Assembly (NCBI GenBank): GCA_032717465.1
Contig: CM064713.1
Coordinates: forward strand, 14,828,203 to 14,892,202
Reading direction: 5' to 3'
DNA length: 64,000 nt
Source: Coenobita brevimanus
Lineage: Eukaryota > Arthropoda > Malacostraca > Decapoda > Coenobitidae
Below the pieces are notes generated by a model that saw nothing but the letters and a program-made list of their open reading frames with translations, was not told where the DNA came from and did not search any database. The position numbers and the translations under genes are program-made. Positions 53,862 through 64,000 of this stretch are shown in pieces (position 1 is the stretch's first letter; the number at the start of each line of letters is the position of its first letter).

Positions 53862-55925
53862 AGTAAATCTTCCCTGGAATTTTCCACTGATTTCATCCAT
53901 TGAAATATGCCCTATGCCCTATTCTTATACCAAATAATATATACAAAAAAGAAATAAGGTAAGTGAGAGTGCCATACACCTGGAATTGGCTAATTATCGC
54001 CTGACAACAACTCAGGTGCACTCGTTCACTAATTTTCGCTCTTTATTTCCCCTTGAAATATGCTGTATAATCTATTCTCGTAATAAAAATATATATAAGA
54101 AAGGAAGGGAGAAGCCTAAGTGATATTTACATTCACCTGGAACTACCTGATTATTGCAGGCCACCACACTGTATTCTACTCTAAGTAAATCTCCCCTGGA
54201 ATTTTCCACTGATTTCATCCATTGAAATAAGCCCTATGCCCTATTCTTATACCAAATAATATATACAAAAAAGCAATAAGGTAAGTGATAGTGCCATACA
54301 CCTGGAACTGGCTAATTATCACCTGACAAAACCTCACGTGCACTCGTTCGCTAATTTTCGCTGTTTATTTCCCCTTGAAATATGCTGTATACTCTATTCT
54401 CGTAATAAAACTATATACAGTACCCTCGTGTCCAGCACGGTAATATTGTCATGCATGGGTCACGTGTTGGACCAAAAACGTGTTGGACTAACAATAGAGC
54501 TTATGGAGAAAAATGAATTATGTTAGCAACCCTCGGAAAAGTCACCCTAAATACCTACCATATACCTATACATATATTGGTACTATTGTAATTATAATAA
54601 ATGGTACTGTGCTATGAATGATAACTAACCTTTTAGGATAGTGTTGGTGGGCTTGCTGGGAATGGAAGGTGGTATCCAAGGCTGTAGTTAGTCCTACTGG
54701 GTCCCCGGAGGATGGCTGCTGGCGTCACTAGCGGGTAATGGCTGTTGCTCCTCATCAACCTCCCTCATAAATCCTTCGAAATCACACTCAGAATCACTAT
54801 CTTCGTCCACAGCCATGGAAGGTCCTGCTTCTGCCTGTCCTAGCACTGTAATCCTCGGGAAAGTGCATGCTTCTCACACTGTTGCCAGAGCCACGTCTCG
54901 TGACTGTGGAAAGTGATCGCTGTCGCTGACTCAGTAGAGAATAAGGAGAAGCAACTTTGTTTATAAACTGGTACACACGCCGATGAGAAGGGTTTCAAAA
55001 CGATTGATATTTATTCTAAAATATTAATATGTATTCAGTGTCAGGCTAAATGTTCAATGCTGTAGTACGATACATTCTCTGTCGAGTCGCCTGGGTTTTG
55101 GTCACATTGTTTTCCCCGTTGTATGCTCGGCAGGAATCCATCCAGATGAATTCCAAATGCCCGTGGTATCGTCGGCAATTTTACCACGTTACCGTTCTGA
55201 TTTACCATTGTATTCTCGGCAAACCTGGTATGAAGTGCCGTGTGATAGCCTTCGGCTTCCAGGATCTTGTCTTAAGTTTTTTATTATGATCACGTTGGCT
55301 TCATTCACGTCGTAGGCCTTGGCAATGTCAACTTTCCTCTCCCCTTTCTTCTCCCTCTCAATGCTTTCTAGCTTGGTGGCCTGAGGGAGGTGCCGACGCT
55401 TCTTGGGGTTCTCAGAAGGCTTTCTAGCCATTGTGAGCAGGGTAAAATGCAGTAACAAGGGCAGAAAATGCAGCAAGAAAAAAGCACCTTCCAATGCAAT
55501 TATGCGACTGAGTGGCGCTGTGGCGAGAGAAATGTAAACAAACCATCACGTGACACCAGAAGCGTTTTTAATTGGGCGGCATCATGATCACGTCACGATA
55601 GCGGGCGGGGAAGGCTACTTGATCAGAAGTTTTTCATTGGTTATCATCATCATGGGAATGTCCAGTATGATCGTGTTGGACCGGGGGTGATCGTGCTAGA
55701 GTGAACTCTGCGGATTTCGCCCACTTCTCGGAGCTCTGTGCGTGTTATGCTAACACACTCGTGTTGCAGTAATTAGATCGTATTAAATAATACTAATTAA
55801 TTGCTCTCTGTGCTGGACCCGAATCGTGCTAGACTAACGCGTGTTGGACGCGAGGGTACTGTATAAGGAGGGAAGGGAGAAGCCTACGTGATATTTACAT
55901 TCACCTGGAACTACCTAATTTATTA
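53862..55925. repeat. Tandem duplication (about 318 bp unit), second unit split by a Tigger element
   Basis: Unit 1 (53862-54179) and unit 2 (54180-54417 plus 55862-55925) share TAAGTAAATCTCCCCTGGAA-type starts, TTTCATCCATTGAAATATGC, TACACCTGGAATTGGCTAAT and GAAGGGAGAAGCCTACGTGA. The Tigger element lies near the end of unit 2. Confidence 0.85.
54418..55861 (-). mobile_element. Tigger-like element with CENP-B-type N-terminus
   Basis: The TIRs are left CAGTACCCTCGTGTCCAGCA and right (reverse complement) CAGTACCCTCGCGTCCAACA, flanked by TA (54416-54417, 55862-55863). On the minus strand from the ATG at 55431 it encodes MARKPSENPKKRRHLPQATK, LESIEREKKGERKVDIAKAY, DVNEANVIIIKN, a pogo/CENP-B helix-turn-helix, then loses frame. 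The region near 54900-54700 (minus) is acidic (EDSDSECDFEGFMREVDEE-like) and fits the C-terminal tail. The DDE core is deleted. Confidence 0.82.
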
Positions 55926-58072
55926 TGTGTTGTCTAGATTTCCTGACAATCATTTCATAGCTATATATTAGCAGCTGTCACAAGGCTGACATTGGCAGTA
56001 TTGTACTCCCCCTAGAGGCAGGCCACCAGTATCAGTCTACTGTCGTCTTTCAAGGTGAAAGTACGTCGGATTCACGCCTGTCAAATTCCGCTGCTTTTTA
56101 GCTCCATGCAAAGGGCCCTGTGACCTCTACCCCATACTAAACCTCGTGTGGAAAGAGGTAAAGGGCTGACAAATGATAGAGAGTGACTACAATCTTTCTG
56201 GTGAGTAAAACAGTGCAAGTGGAAATGTAAATAATGTGTAAACAGCAAGTGAAAGCAATGAATAAATATAAGTGAACAATGGAGAATAGTTTTATAAGTT
56301 ATTGCAAGTGACAGTGCATAACACAGTGTAAATAAAATAGAAATGTAAATAATGTAAATACAGAATGTAAATAGAAATGTAAACGAGTCATATTATAAGA
56401 ATACGAGTATATATACTAGCAGTAATGAAAGTGAAAGTTTCACTCTAGCATGTATGAATACTAAGAGTTATGAGAGTGAAGGTGAAAGTGACATTCACTC
56501 TCAACGCTACTATACAGGACGAGAAAGTGAATGCTATGTATTTTACTGAAAGAGAAACTGAATGCCTACAGTGACAATAAACTACTATTACTGAAGGAAA
56601 CTTATGGATAAAGACTGTAGATATATATAAGTGTTATACAGTAATAGAAATATAAAGTGTGAGGAGTCTTATGAATAATACATGACAGAACACCAGCGGC
56701 AAACAATCGCAAGTGGGAAGGTCATACACCCTCGTAATTTTCATTACTTTCACAGTGTTTTTTTTTTGGAGTATGGATTCCAAACTATTTGAGAATCATA
56801 GAATAGTGTTTCTAGTGATAATATCAGGCTGTGGTAATCATATTACATGTGGTCGGGAAGTGTAAAGTGGAGACTTCGTTACCCAACTTCAGAGGTCTCC
56901 ACAAGTCCTACGATACTCGACGAAGGCTCAATAAACATCCCAGGAGAAAGCTGAAGGTATGTGTCACATGCATATGTAATTTTAATATTTTAGGACTAAT
57001 AACTGATTTTTGGCAAATATTTTTAGAGAGTCCGTCGGAGAGCGAATATGCACACAGGAGCCGAAAGTCAAAGCAAAACAAGCCCGTGGTTTAGTGGTTA
57101 ATAAATGATTTTGCCAAAAGGCAGAGCATTACATTTGATTCACTGGATAATGCCATCACTAAAACAGCCACGAACTGTGCCTGGGATAATGTTACATTTG
57201 CAGTGAACAATATCAGTAGAGTTCAACGAGATAAAATGCTTTAGTGAATCCAGCCCCGGCACTGTATCCACCTGCAGGTATTTAAAACCATTTATGTTAT
57301 ATCCACCCATGGTTATTTAAAACTGCGTACAGTAAGTTTAAAATGCAGATGTAAGGGGATGACTGTATGCCAAACCCTCGTTTTTCAACCAATCGTTATT
57401 CGACAATTCGTTGTTTCGACATTTATAAATCTATATCTCTTTTCGTTGTTCGACATGGATATCCCAGTCATTTTGACAATTCAATACACGTGCCACCAGA
57501 CAGACCGGTTGAGCTGCCTATCTCCTGTGCTCTGCCCTGCTGATCAGTTGCCACTTCATCTGTCTGAATTTCTTTTTGGCCTCATGAAATAATAGAGCAC
57601 CACCATGGCTCCACCCAAAACCCCTACTATTATCCCTGTTAACCTGCCCTGTCCCGACCACTTTCTCACCAATGGTACCCCCGAATCCCGACCATTTTTC
57701 GACCCTTTTTTTTTTTTTTTGCTAAAACTTTCGCTTTTGGTCAGAAACAATGGTCAGTCACAAAGAAATTGTTCCCCGGGGTCCATAATTGCCCTAAGCA
57801 GGTATGCCTTGGTCCCACCTGGCCCCGTGTTCTCCGTAGGTGGTCTGAGCCTCTAACGTTTTCTATGGTATTATAAGTCTGGGAAACCAATGAAAGTAAG
57901 TAGATATGTATTTATTACAAACATAAAAACATGTGATAAAAGAGTAAATTGGATTTTATACAAAAATAGAGAAGAAATAAGCATTGTACCATCGTGCGAA
58001 ACGAGCAAAATCGGGCAACTTGGTCACGATGAATCGCTAACATTCGAAAATCATGATACATATCATTTTTTT
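55926..58072. other. AT-rich sequence; no gene recognised
   Basis: 56170-56680 is A-rich with recurring GTAAATA and AAGTGAAAG words. 57357-57470 has TTCGTTGTTCGACAT-type repeats. 57605-57720 is C-rich ending in a T run. A TTAACC at about 57634 was considered as a piggyBac end and not accepted. Confidence 0.4.
57073..57145 (+). mobile_element. Possible tRNA-like SINE head
   Basis: A perfect A box TGGTTTAGTGG (57087-57097), identical to that of the SINE at 35743, is followed by only a weak B box (CATTTGATTCAC). No clear tail. Confidence 0.3.
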
Positions 58073-58925
58073 TACTTACATAATACTTCTACAATAACAT
58101 TATAACAGTTTACATTTTATTGAACTGTTTTTAGGTATTCACAGGCCTTTCGATAACATTTAGCGTAATGTTAGCGCTTATTTACGTAGTGAGTGAACTC
58201 GCTGTGACTGTTGTTTCAACTCGTATTGTGTTTTTTCTACTTACATAATACTTTTCTAATAACATTATACACTTTTCAACTTTATAGAACTATTTTGAGA
58301 TAATTTCAGGCCTTACGTAAATATATAGCATAATAATAGCGCATAATAACACACACGGTGAAGTTGCTATGACTACTATTTCAACTTACAACCTATTTTT
58401 GTACTTATATAATAATTCTCCACTACCATTGCACATGTTTACACTTGATATAATTGATATCACGTAATTTCAGAACTTACGTTTCAACTGAGCGTAATAT
58501 TAGCGCGTACTTACACAGGGAGTGTTATCGCGATATCATTTGTTTCATCTTACACTAGTAATCAACTTATAAAATACCTTACTACTAACATTACAACAAA
58601 TTCCACTTTATATAATTCCTGTCACATACTTACTGACCAGAATGTGGGTGTACTCGTGACATCAATTATTACAACTTACACTATTGTTCAACTTATACGT
58701 TTTATTCATGCTAACATTACACCCGTTTCCACTTTATATTCTTGCTATCACATATTTACTGACCAGAGTGTTATACTGAGCGTCATATTTTCGCAGATTT
58801 ACACAGTGGGTGTAGTTTTGATATCACTTCTTTCTACTTACACTAATTCTCAACTTATACATTACTTTCCTGAAAACATAACACCCGTTTCAACTTTATA
58901 TTTGACTTAGCACCTACTGACTGGC
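58073..58925. repeat. Satellite-like array, six units of about 160 bp
   Basis: Units start near 58073, 58236, 58395, 58561, 58686 and 58848, each with CAACTTATACATTACTTTCC-type sequence, CTAACATTACACCCGTTTCC-type sequence and a later GAGCGTAATATTAGCGC. Spacing is 125-166 bp with considerable divergence. It lies directly downstream of the piggyBac transposase stop codon. Confidence 0.75.
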
Positions 58926-58967
58926 CTTACCATTATAATGAGCGTCATTTCGCCTTCCCACACAGTT

Positions 58968-61316
58968 TCAGTAGTGTAGGAAATTATGGTACTCTTTGAA
59001 AGAAGGCTTAAGGCACAACGCAACATTGCACTCGACACACTCGTACCTTGTGTCTTTTCTCTGCGTGGATGGTCTGACTGTCGAGTGCTTACATATATGG
59101 CAGCGACGCTGGGGTTTACGACGGTTTGGGTCGGAAGGGATTGCGCTGGGATAGTGGCGTCCTGCAAGACGTAGGGGAGTCTGGGCAGCCATGGGGGTGC
59201 GGGTGCGGTGTGTGGGTCTGTCCTGGGCATGCCTGGCGATTATTTCACGTGCCAGCTCCCTCACAAACCCCTCAAAGGTCTCGGATACTCCGGTGGTCAT
59301 TGCGTGCAGGTAGTGGGCGTTCAGGACCGTGATGTCGAGCAAGTGGAAAAAGAGTTTCTTGTACCACTTCATCGTGGTCCTGGCACAGTCAACACTTGAA
59401 ATCATCGAGTCTGACTGATCCACTTGCCTCATGTTCAGATTATAGTCCAGTACAGACTCGGGTTTCCATACGTTGTGCCTCCTCTCGCTACGGTGATCCA
59501 CGGAGTCTGTGCGGTGCATCAGGGGGCTGTGAACAGTTGATAGGAGGCAAACTTCCCTGTTGTGGTTCCACAGGGTGGCAAGGATGTTATTGGCCTGGAA
59601 GAAAACCACCTCGTTCTTGTCAAGTTTCCTCCCTATCTTGACCATATGGCGACGGTTTCTCTTGACTGTACCACAGACTCCGGTGTCGTGTTGGTGGAGG
59701 AACCTAGCGAGAAGAGGGCTAGTGTACCAGTTGTCCAGGTACAACACATGACCACGATGAAGGTACTCTTCTATCATTGTCTTCACCACGGCCCCAGAGA
59801 GTCCTATACTCCGATCTTCTGTTATATCTGTCTGTGCACCCGTGTACAAGACTATGTCTTGCACATAACCAATCTTACAGTCACACATAACAAAGATCTT
59901 GAACCCGAAACGGTGTCTCTTGCTGGGTATGTACTGCCTAAAGGAAATATTGCCTCTCCACAACACAAGACTCTCGTCTATGACGAGGTCTCTGTAGGGA
60001 TAAAATGAGGAGCGGAACATTTCCCGTAAATGATCAAATACCAGCCTAATTCTCCTCATTTTATCTGTGTTATTTGCATTGGCTGGATCTTCTGCATCAA
60101 AAAAGTGGAGGCGGCCGAGAATATACTGAAATCTGTTACGACTCATCACCTTTCCAAAGAAAGGTGTGAGGATCATTGGGTCAGTTGTCCAGTAGGCAGG
60201 AATTTGGTTTTTCCTTACCACACCCATCAAGAGAACCAGGGCCAAAAATAAGAACATCTCTGAAATTGTAACGGGATAGTCATATTGTTGGGAATGCCTG
60301 CTCGTGGTTCCCAAACGTTCACTTTCACGGCGCTGTGATCGTGAAAATATATTAGTCTGTTCAACTATGCACCCCACAAACGCCTCCCCAAAGAACAAGT
60401 GGAAAAAATCCACCCTAGACGAACCTGCATGCACACCTGGAGCCGTGCAACCAGACCGCCACTCCTAAGTGAAAGGGTGAATGATGGGAGTAAAATTACT
60501 CCCATCTTCCCAGTTCCACGTGACACCACCGTCTCCAGCCACGTCCCCATCGTCCCCTTCGTCAGGGTGGGGAGGTGAGGGTGGTGGGGGAGGTTGGGGA
60601 GGTGGAGAGCGGCGCCTCTCATCACTCGCACTTCTCTTCCCTCTCCCTTTTCCTTTACCCTTTCCCATCCCTTTCCTTCCTTTCCCCATATCCTGGGGCT
60701 GTGGGGAGGAAGTTTGGGAATATTGTGGGGCGAAAGACGTGCTGGGGAGTGGCTCCACCTCCTCTCCCCTAGGCCTACGTGCACCACGTGCTCGTGCTGC
60801 CTCCCTCACACCACTTGCCCCTTCACCCCGCACTACCCCCTCACCACTTTTACTTTCACCCTGCGCTGCCGCCACAACACTTTCCCTTTCACCCAGCAAT
60901 CCCACCACACCACTTTCCACTTCCCCAGACAAAAGACTTTCAACATACCTTATATGTCTTCTCGCCCCACCTTCTGATCCTCGGGGTGATATTTTTTCTT
61001 TTCCCAACCACGAGGCGATATCACGTCCTAAGCCGCCGTCATCCTCATCGTCCTCATCCTCGTCCTCATCAGATTCGGGATGGAGAGATAGCCTTGCACG
61101 TGGTTGGGGAGCAGGCTGGCCTTCCCTTGCCTTACGGTATGTCACATACCGCGTTTTTCGGGGCGAAGGGACCTCTTCATCACTGCTACTTATTTCTTCC
61201 TCTGGCTGGACGTAATCGCGATCTACCACATCATCGTCGAGTGGAGAATCACTATCTCCAGTGAAGGCTTCCAGGGCGGATGCAATTTCCTCATCTGAGA
61301 GACCTTTCCGCGCCAT
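58968..61316 (-). pseudogene. piggyBac transposase interrupted by a single TAG
   Basis: One continuous frame of 783 codon positions runs from the ATG at 61316 to the stop at 58968, broken only by TAG at 60467-60465. Residues 1-283 are an acidic and Ser/Pro-rich N-terminal region (LSDEEIASALEAF, EEEISSSDEEVPS, ESDEDEDEDDEDDGG, a PPPQPPPPPSPP run). The core after the stop reads GCTAPGVHAGSSRVDFFHLF, with the DDD triad at LVIDESLVLW, VLYLDNWYTS and NMRQVDQSDSM. Spacings of 81 and 105 residues are close to the 78 and 101 of the type piggyBac. The C-terminus has a cysteine-rich zinc domain (CHICKHSTV, CVECNVALCLKPSF, YHNFLHY). Piggybac transposases cut and paste at TTAA. Apart from the stop no defect is visible. 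Confidence 0.9.
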
Positions 61317-61569
61317 GTCTGACCTGGGTCACTGCTAGCAGGTGAGTGGCCGAGACAAGGGCGAGCGCGGGTCACGCGGGGTCTAGGACGCTGCCCGCCT
61401 GGCGGCAGGTAGGGGAGGCTTGGGTACGTGGGCGAATCGAAAATCTCGCGCGAATTTTGAAAATTGTGGAAATTATGAACCTTGCAATTGCAGGACGTTG
61501 AAGTATGTCAACGGGATTGGCAGTGACATAACGTGAGGACGTGGAAGTACGTTGACGGGACGCCGCGGG
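58968..61569 (-). mobile_element. piggyBac element, right end and transposase
   Basis: The right end is TTAA (61570-61573) followed on the minus strand by CCCGCGGCGTCCCGTCAACG. The 24-base subterminal segment CCCGTyrACrTACTTCmACG + TCCT occurs twice within 90 bp, as is usual for piggyBac ends. The ATG lies about 250 bp inside. The left end was not located, so the full element length is unknown; the satellite array at 58073-58925 may belong to it. Confidence 0.85.
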
Positions 61570-61573
61570 TTAA

Positions 61574-62163
61574 ACACAGTCATGTGCTCACCAACTTTGG
61601 TGAGTGTTTTGCCATCGCATGGTCGGGTGATGATCAGTGTTGCCAGATCTGAGCTTGGGCACATTGCCAAACTCCTCAATTTTCATTACCAAATTTAAAT
61701 GTTCATTACTACATTCTTAAAGCAAGCATTTATTCTTTACTAATTATATATACAAATGGAAATAATCACCCTCCTTATAATTAGCAGCATGCTGATTATT
61801 TTCACGTTATGTAGGCTAGCAGAATCAAAGACAGCAGACAATCCACCATCTCCATCCTCTGTATCTTCACACATGTGAAAAATCCATTTGGTAGTGGACC
61901 ATGCTGATTCGTTACCAAATTGGCCCACAAAATACCAAATGGCAACCCTGGTGATGACTGAGCCAATGATTAACGAATGCTCTTAACACACGATACTGCT
62001 TTGGCACCAGTTTTACAGAATGTACAGCTTAGTTTGCACTAGGTTAGGTAGGTTATAATCACTGGGGGATCCTGGAGGCAAAGCCCCCCAGTTAGGTTTC
62101 AGCACTTCCAGTTAGGCATCCACAGCTGTTTATGATTTTAAATCGAATACATTGAGTTTGTCT
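61574..62163. other. No gene recognised
   Basis: AT-rich flank of the piggyBac insertion. TAGGTTAGGTAGGTTA at about 62042 is a short TTAGG-like run. A minus-strand frame near 61928-61740 is not recognised. Confidence 0.4.
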
Positions 62164-62461
62164 GGCTGTGGATACGATAGGAAGTGTTAGGAGAAACACA
62201 CTGGGGTGGTTTGGCCATGTGGAGAGGATGGAGAGTGAGACACTGATGAAGAGAGTGTATGTGAGTGAGGTAGAGGGGGCGACAGGGAGGGGGAGGCCAA
62301 GGATGGGATGGAGGGATGGAGTGGAGAAGTATATGAGAGAGGGGGATGTGAGCTGGGAGCAGGGCAATGAAATGGTGGGGGACAGGGCGACACGGAGGCG
62401 AATTGTTCGTGGCCACCCCTTATGGAATTAAGGCGTCTGGCAATAGATAGATAGATAGATA
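62164..62461 (+). mobile_element. LINE A copy A6 (3' fragment)
   Basis: Open frame 62168-62431 encodes IGSVRRNTLGWFGHVERMES, ETLMKRVYVSEVEGATGRGR, PRMGWRDGVEKYMREGDVSW, then the family 3' end and a (GATA)n tail (62443-62461). 5' truncated. Confidence 0.85.
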
Positions 62462-62678
62462 GTTTGTTTGGCGTGGTATCCAGTTGGCGGGATCGTCTAT
62501 AAACACGCTATCAATGGTGTTCTGCCGGCTTTCTTTAAAATAGATAAGTAGGTATATTTTGTTCATTCCGCAATACAGTAAGCTCTGTAAGACCCAGACG
62601 CCCAAGTCCCGGACATTTGGGCTTGGGTCCTCAGACGCCAAAAATGGCCAAAAAACGTTAAAAATGAATATATATATA

Positions 62679-63718
62679 TCTATCTATCTATCTATCTATC
62701 GCCAGACATCTCAATCCCGTCTGGGGTGGCCACAAACAAATCGCCTCCAAGTTGCCCTGTCCCCTGCCATTTCACTGCCCTGCTCCCAACTCACATCCCC
62801 CTCTCTCAAATACCTCTCCACCCCATCCCTCCATCTCATCCTCGGCCTCCCCCTCCCTCTTCCCCCCTCCACCTCACTCACATACACTCTCTACATCAGT
62901 CTTTCATGCTCCATTCTCTCCACATGGCCAAACCACCTCAGTGTGTTCCTCATAACGCTTCCTATCACATCCACATCCACACCACAATGCTCCTTTATAT
63001 CCTCATTCGTCAGCTTGTCTCTCCATGTTACTCCACAGGCTCCTCTTAAATAACTCATTTCCACTGCTCTCACTCTTGACTTGTGTCCTTCCAACAACGT
63101 CCAAGCTTCACTTCCATACGTTAGAGTTGGTATCACAATACTGTCATGTAGTAACTTTTTTACTTCCATGCTCACTTCCCTGTTTCTTATCACTGCTTTC
63201 AAAGAACCAGCAACGTTTCTTCCCTGCTGTACCCTTTCAAGCACTTCACCCTCCAAACATCCATCCTTACTCATCACACTACCCAAGTACTTAAACGTAC
63301 TCACATTTTCCAATTCCTCACCATCCAACCTCGCTGTACATTCACTGACTTCACCCCTCTCAAAGACCATCACTTTACTCTTCCCTACATTCACCTTTAG
63401 ATTCCGTTTCTTACACACTCTCCCAAACTCATCCACCAATCCTTGCAGCTCCCCTTCGTCTTCACTCAACAACATAGTATCATCTGCAAACAACAGTACA
63501 GGGAGTTTCCAAACACTATCCTCTCTCACCAGGGCCACTCCAACATCCACTACCCTCTTTTATTACCCCATCCATGTACAGATTGAACAACCATGGAGAC
63601 ATGACACATCCCTGTTTCAACCCAACTTTCAAAGAGAAAAATTCACTTAGTTCACCATCCACATGCACAGCAGCCTTCGCACCATCGTACATACTCTTCA
63701 CAGCATTCAACAACTTCT
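62679..63718 (-). mobile_element. LINE A copy A7, RT C-terminal half, nearly open
   Basis: The (TATC)n tail starts at about 62679. Frame 63550-62891 (219 codons) covers WKLPVLLFADDTMLLSEDEG, NLKVNVGKSKVMVFERGEVS, FKYLGSVMSKDGCLEGEVLE, YGSEAWTLLEGHKSRVRAVE and NTLRWFGHVERMEHERLM. 63715-63560 adds ELSEFFSLKVGLKQGCVMSP, WLFNLYMDGVIKE in another frame. 5' truncated at about 63718. It faces A6 tail to tail and supplies the uninterrupted TTAA target for the piggyBac-like element in A2. Confidence 0.87.
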
Positions 63719-64000
63719 CATCTTTTGAATTTGCCTCGCAATGATGAGCAGCTGTGTTTTGGTGCGTAGTTCCACGGACAGAGCACCCCTTCATCCAGGT
63801 TCCCACCTACATACCATCGTGACTGCACGCTTGTCGTCATGGCTCCCCATGTGCTCGTTTTTTGTGAATAAACAGTGAATAAACTGCAATACCTTGCCAC
63901 TAGACCACATGGGAATTTACAGTGTTGTGCAGAGTTAAGAAATTAGAATTCAGAGTGCAAAGGATTAAGTGCAGAGTGCAACACTGGCATTTTGCAACTG
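63719..64000. other. Unassigned
   Basis: Contains AATAAACAGTGAATAAACTG, a polyadenylation-signal-like stretch at about 63868-63887, and no recognised family. Confidence 0.4.

Noticed and set aside
57634..57665. TTAACC followed by GTCCCG as the piggyBac left end
   Set aside because: The match is short and lies in a C-rich tract, with no subterminal repeats.
58073..58925. CRISPR-like array
   Set aside because: Units are 125-166 bp, diverged throughout and eukaryotic in context; there are no short identical repeats with unique spacers anywhere in the window.
60481..61215. Plus-strand 244-codon frame rich in Pro/Ser
   Set aside because: It is the antisense of the acidic, repeat-rich N-terminus of the piggyBac transposase; no independent coding signal.
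53574..61573. 53574 (TTAA) as the left end of the piggyBac element ending at 61569
   Set aside because: The end sequence is only loosely similar (CGCGG-GCGTC), and the 8-kb interval contains an unrelated tandem duplication and a Tigger element. Better treated as a separate lone end.
62559..63053. Plus-strand Pro/Ser/His-rich frames here and at 3792, 8228, 9990 and 44224
   Set aside because: All are antisense to the same G-rich C-terminal tract of LINE A, so they recur only because the LINE recurs.
45663..64000. Upstream UTP15 exons
   Set aside because: I looked for the N-terminal UTP15 segment on the minus strand and saw no credible exon; the minus-strand frames here belong to Tigger and piggyBac elements or are unassigned.

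Overview
This is nuclear DNA of an arthropod, most likely a decapod crustacean. The evidence is intron-split genes with GT-AG junctions, dense LINE, SINE, copia and Tigger/piggyBac transposons, an interstitial run of the arthropod telomere motif TTAGG, and a copia element resembling the GalEa-type elements known from crustaceans. There is no bacterial or phage gene structure.

The only host gene I recognise is UTP15, encoding a WD40 protein of the small-subunit (U3) processome, on the minus strand. Three consecutive exons lie at 45484-45662, 36403-36526 and 12944-13124. Their splice phases agree (2, then 0, then 1). They are separated by introns of 8,957 and 23,278 bp, and the flanking introns run out of both ends of the window. 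Almost everything else is intronic transposon sequence, often nested.

Layout: 1-2.1 kb, two truncated LINEs. 2.3-9.1 kb, LINE B interrupted by two LINE A copies in opposite orientations; one of these carries a TTAA-flanked piggyBac-like element, which itself holds RTE-like LINE C. 9.6-12.1 kb, a Tigger-like element with internal tandem repeats and a LINE A insertion. 12.9 kb, UTP15 exon. 13.7-17.2 kb, a LINE endonuclease split by a DNA transposon that contains two more. 18.3-20.6 kb, a LINE missing its 3' end. 21.3-34.1 kb, a Tigger element with a spliceosomal-type intron, a tRNA-derived SINE and a complete copia element with target duplication; the copia gag is itself cut by a MITE and by LINE E, which carries a 2A-like peptide. 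34.1-39.3 kb, two LINE B copies, a SINE and a UTP15 exon. 39.5-44.9 kb, a second LINE E, hit by a long-TIR DNA transposon and by LINE A. 45-49 kb, UTP15 exon, Tigger-type elements and a 5S-derived SINE. 50-56 kb, a TIR element with several tandem arrays, then a tandem duplication carrying another Tigger-type element. 58-61.6 kb, satellite-like repeats and an almost intact piggyBac transposase. 62-63.7 kb, two LINE A copies tail to tail.

Paralogous copies within the window act as empty sites for one another, so many insertion boundaries and target duplications can be read directly. LINE family letters (A, B, C, E, F, G) are my own labels. Clade assignments are from memory of motif patterns and were not tested by search.
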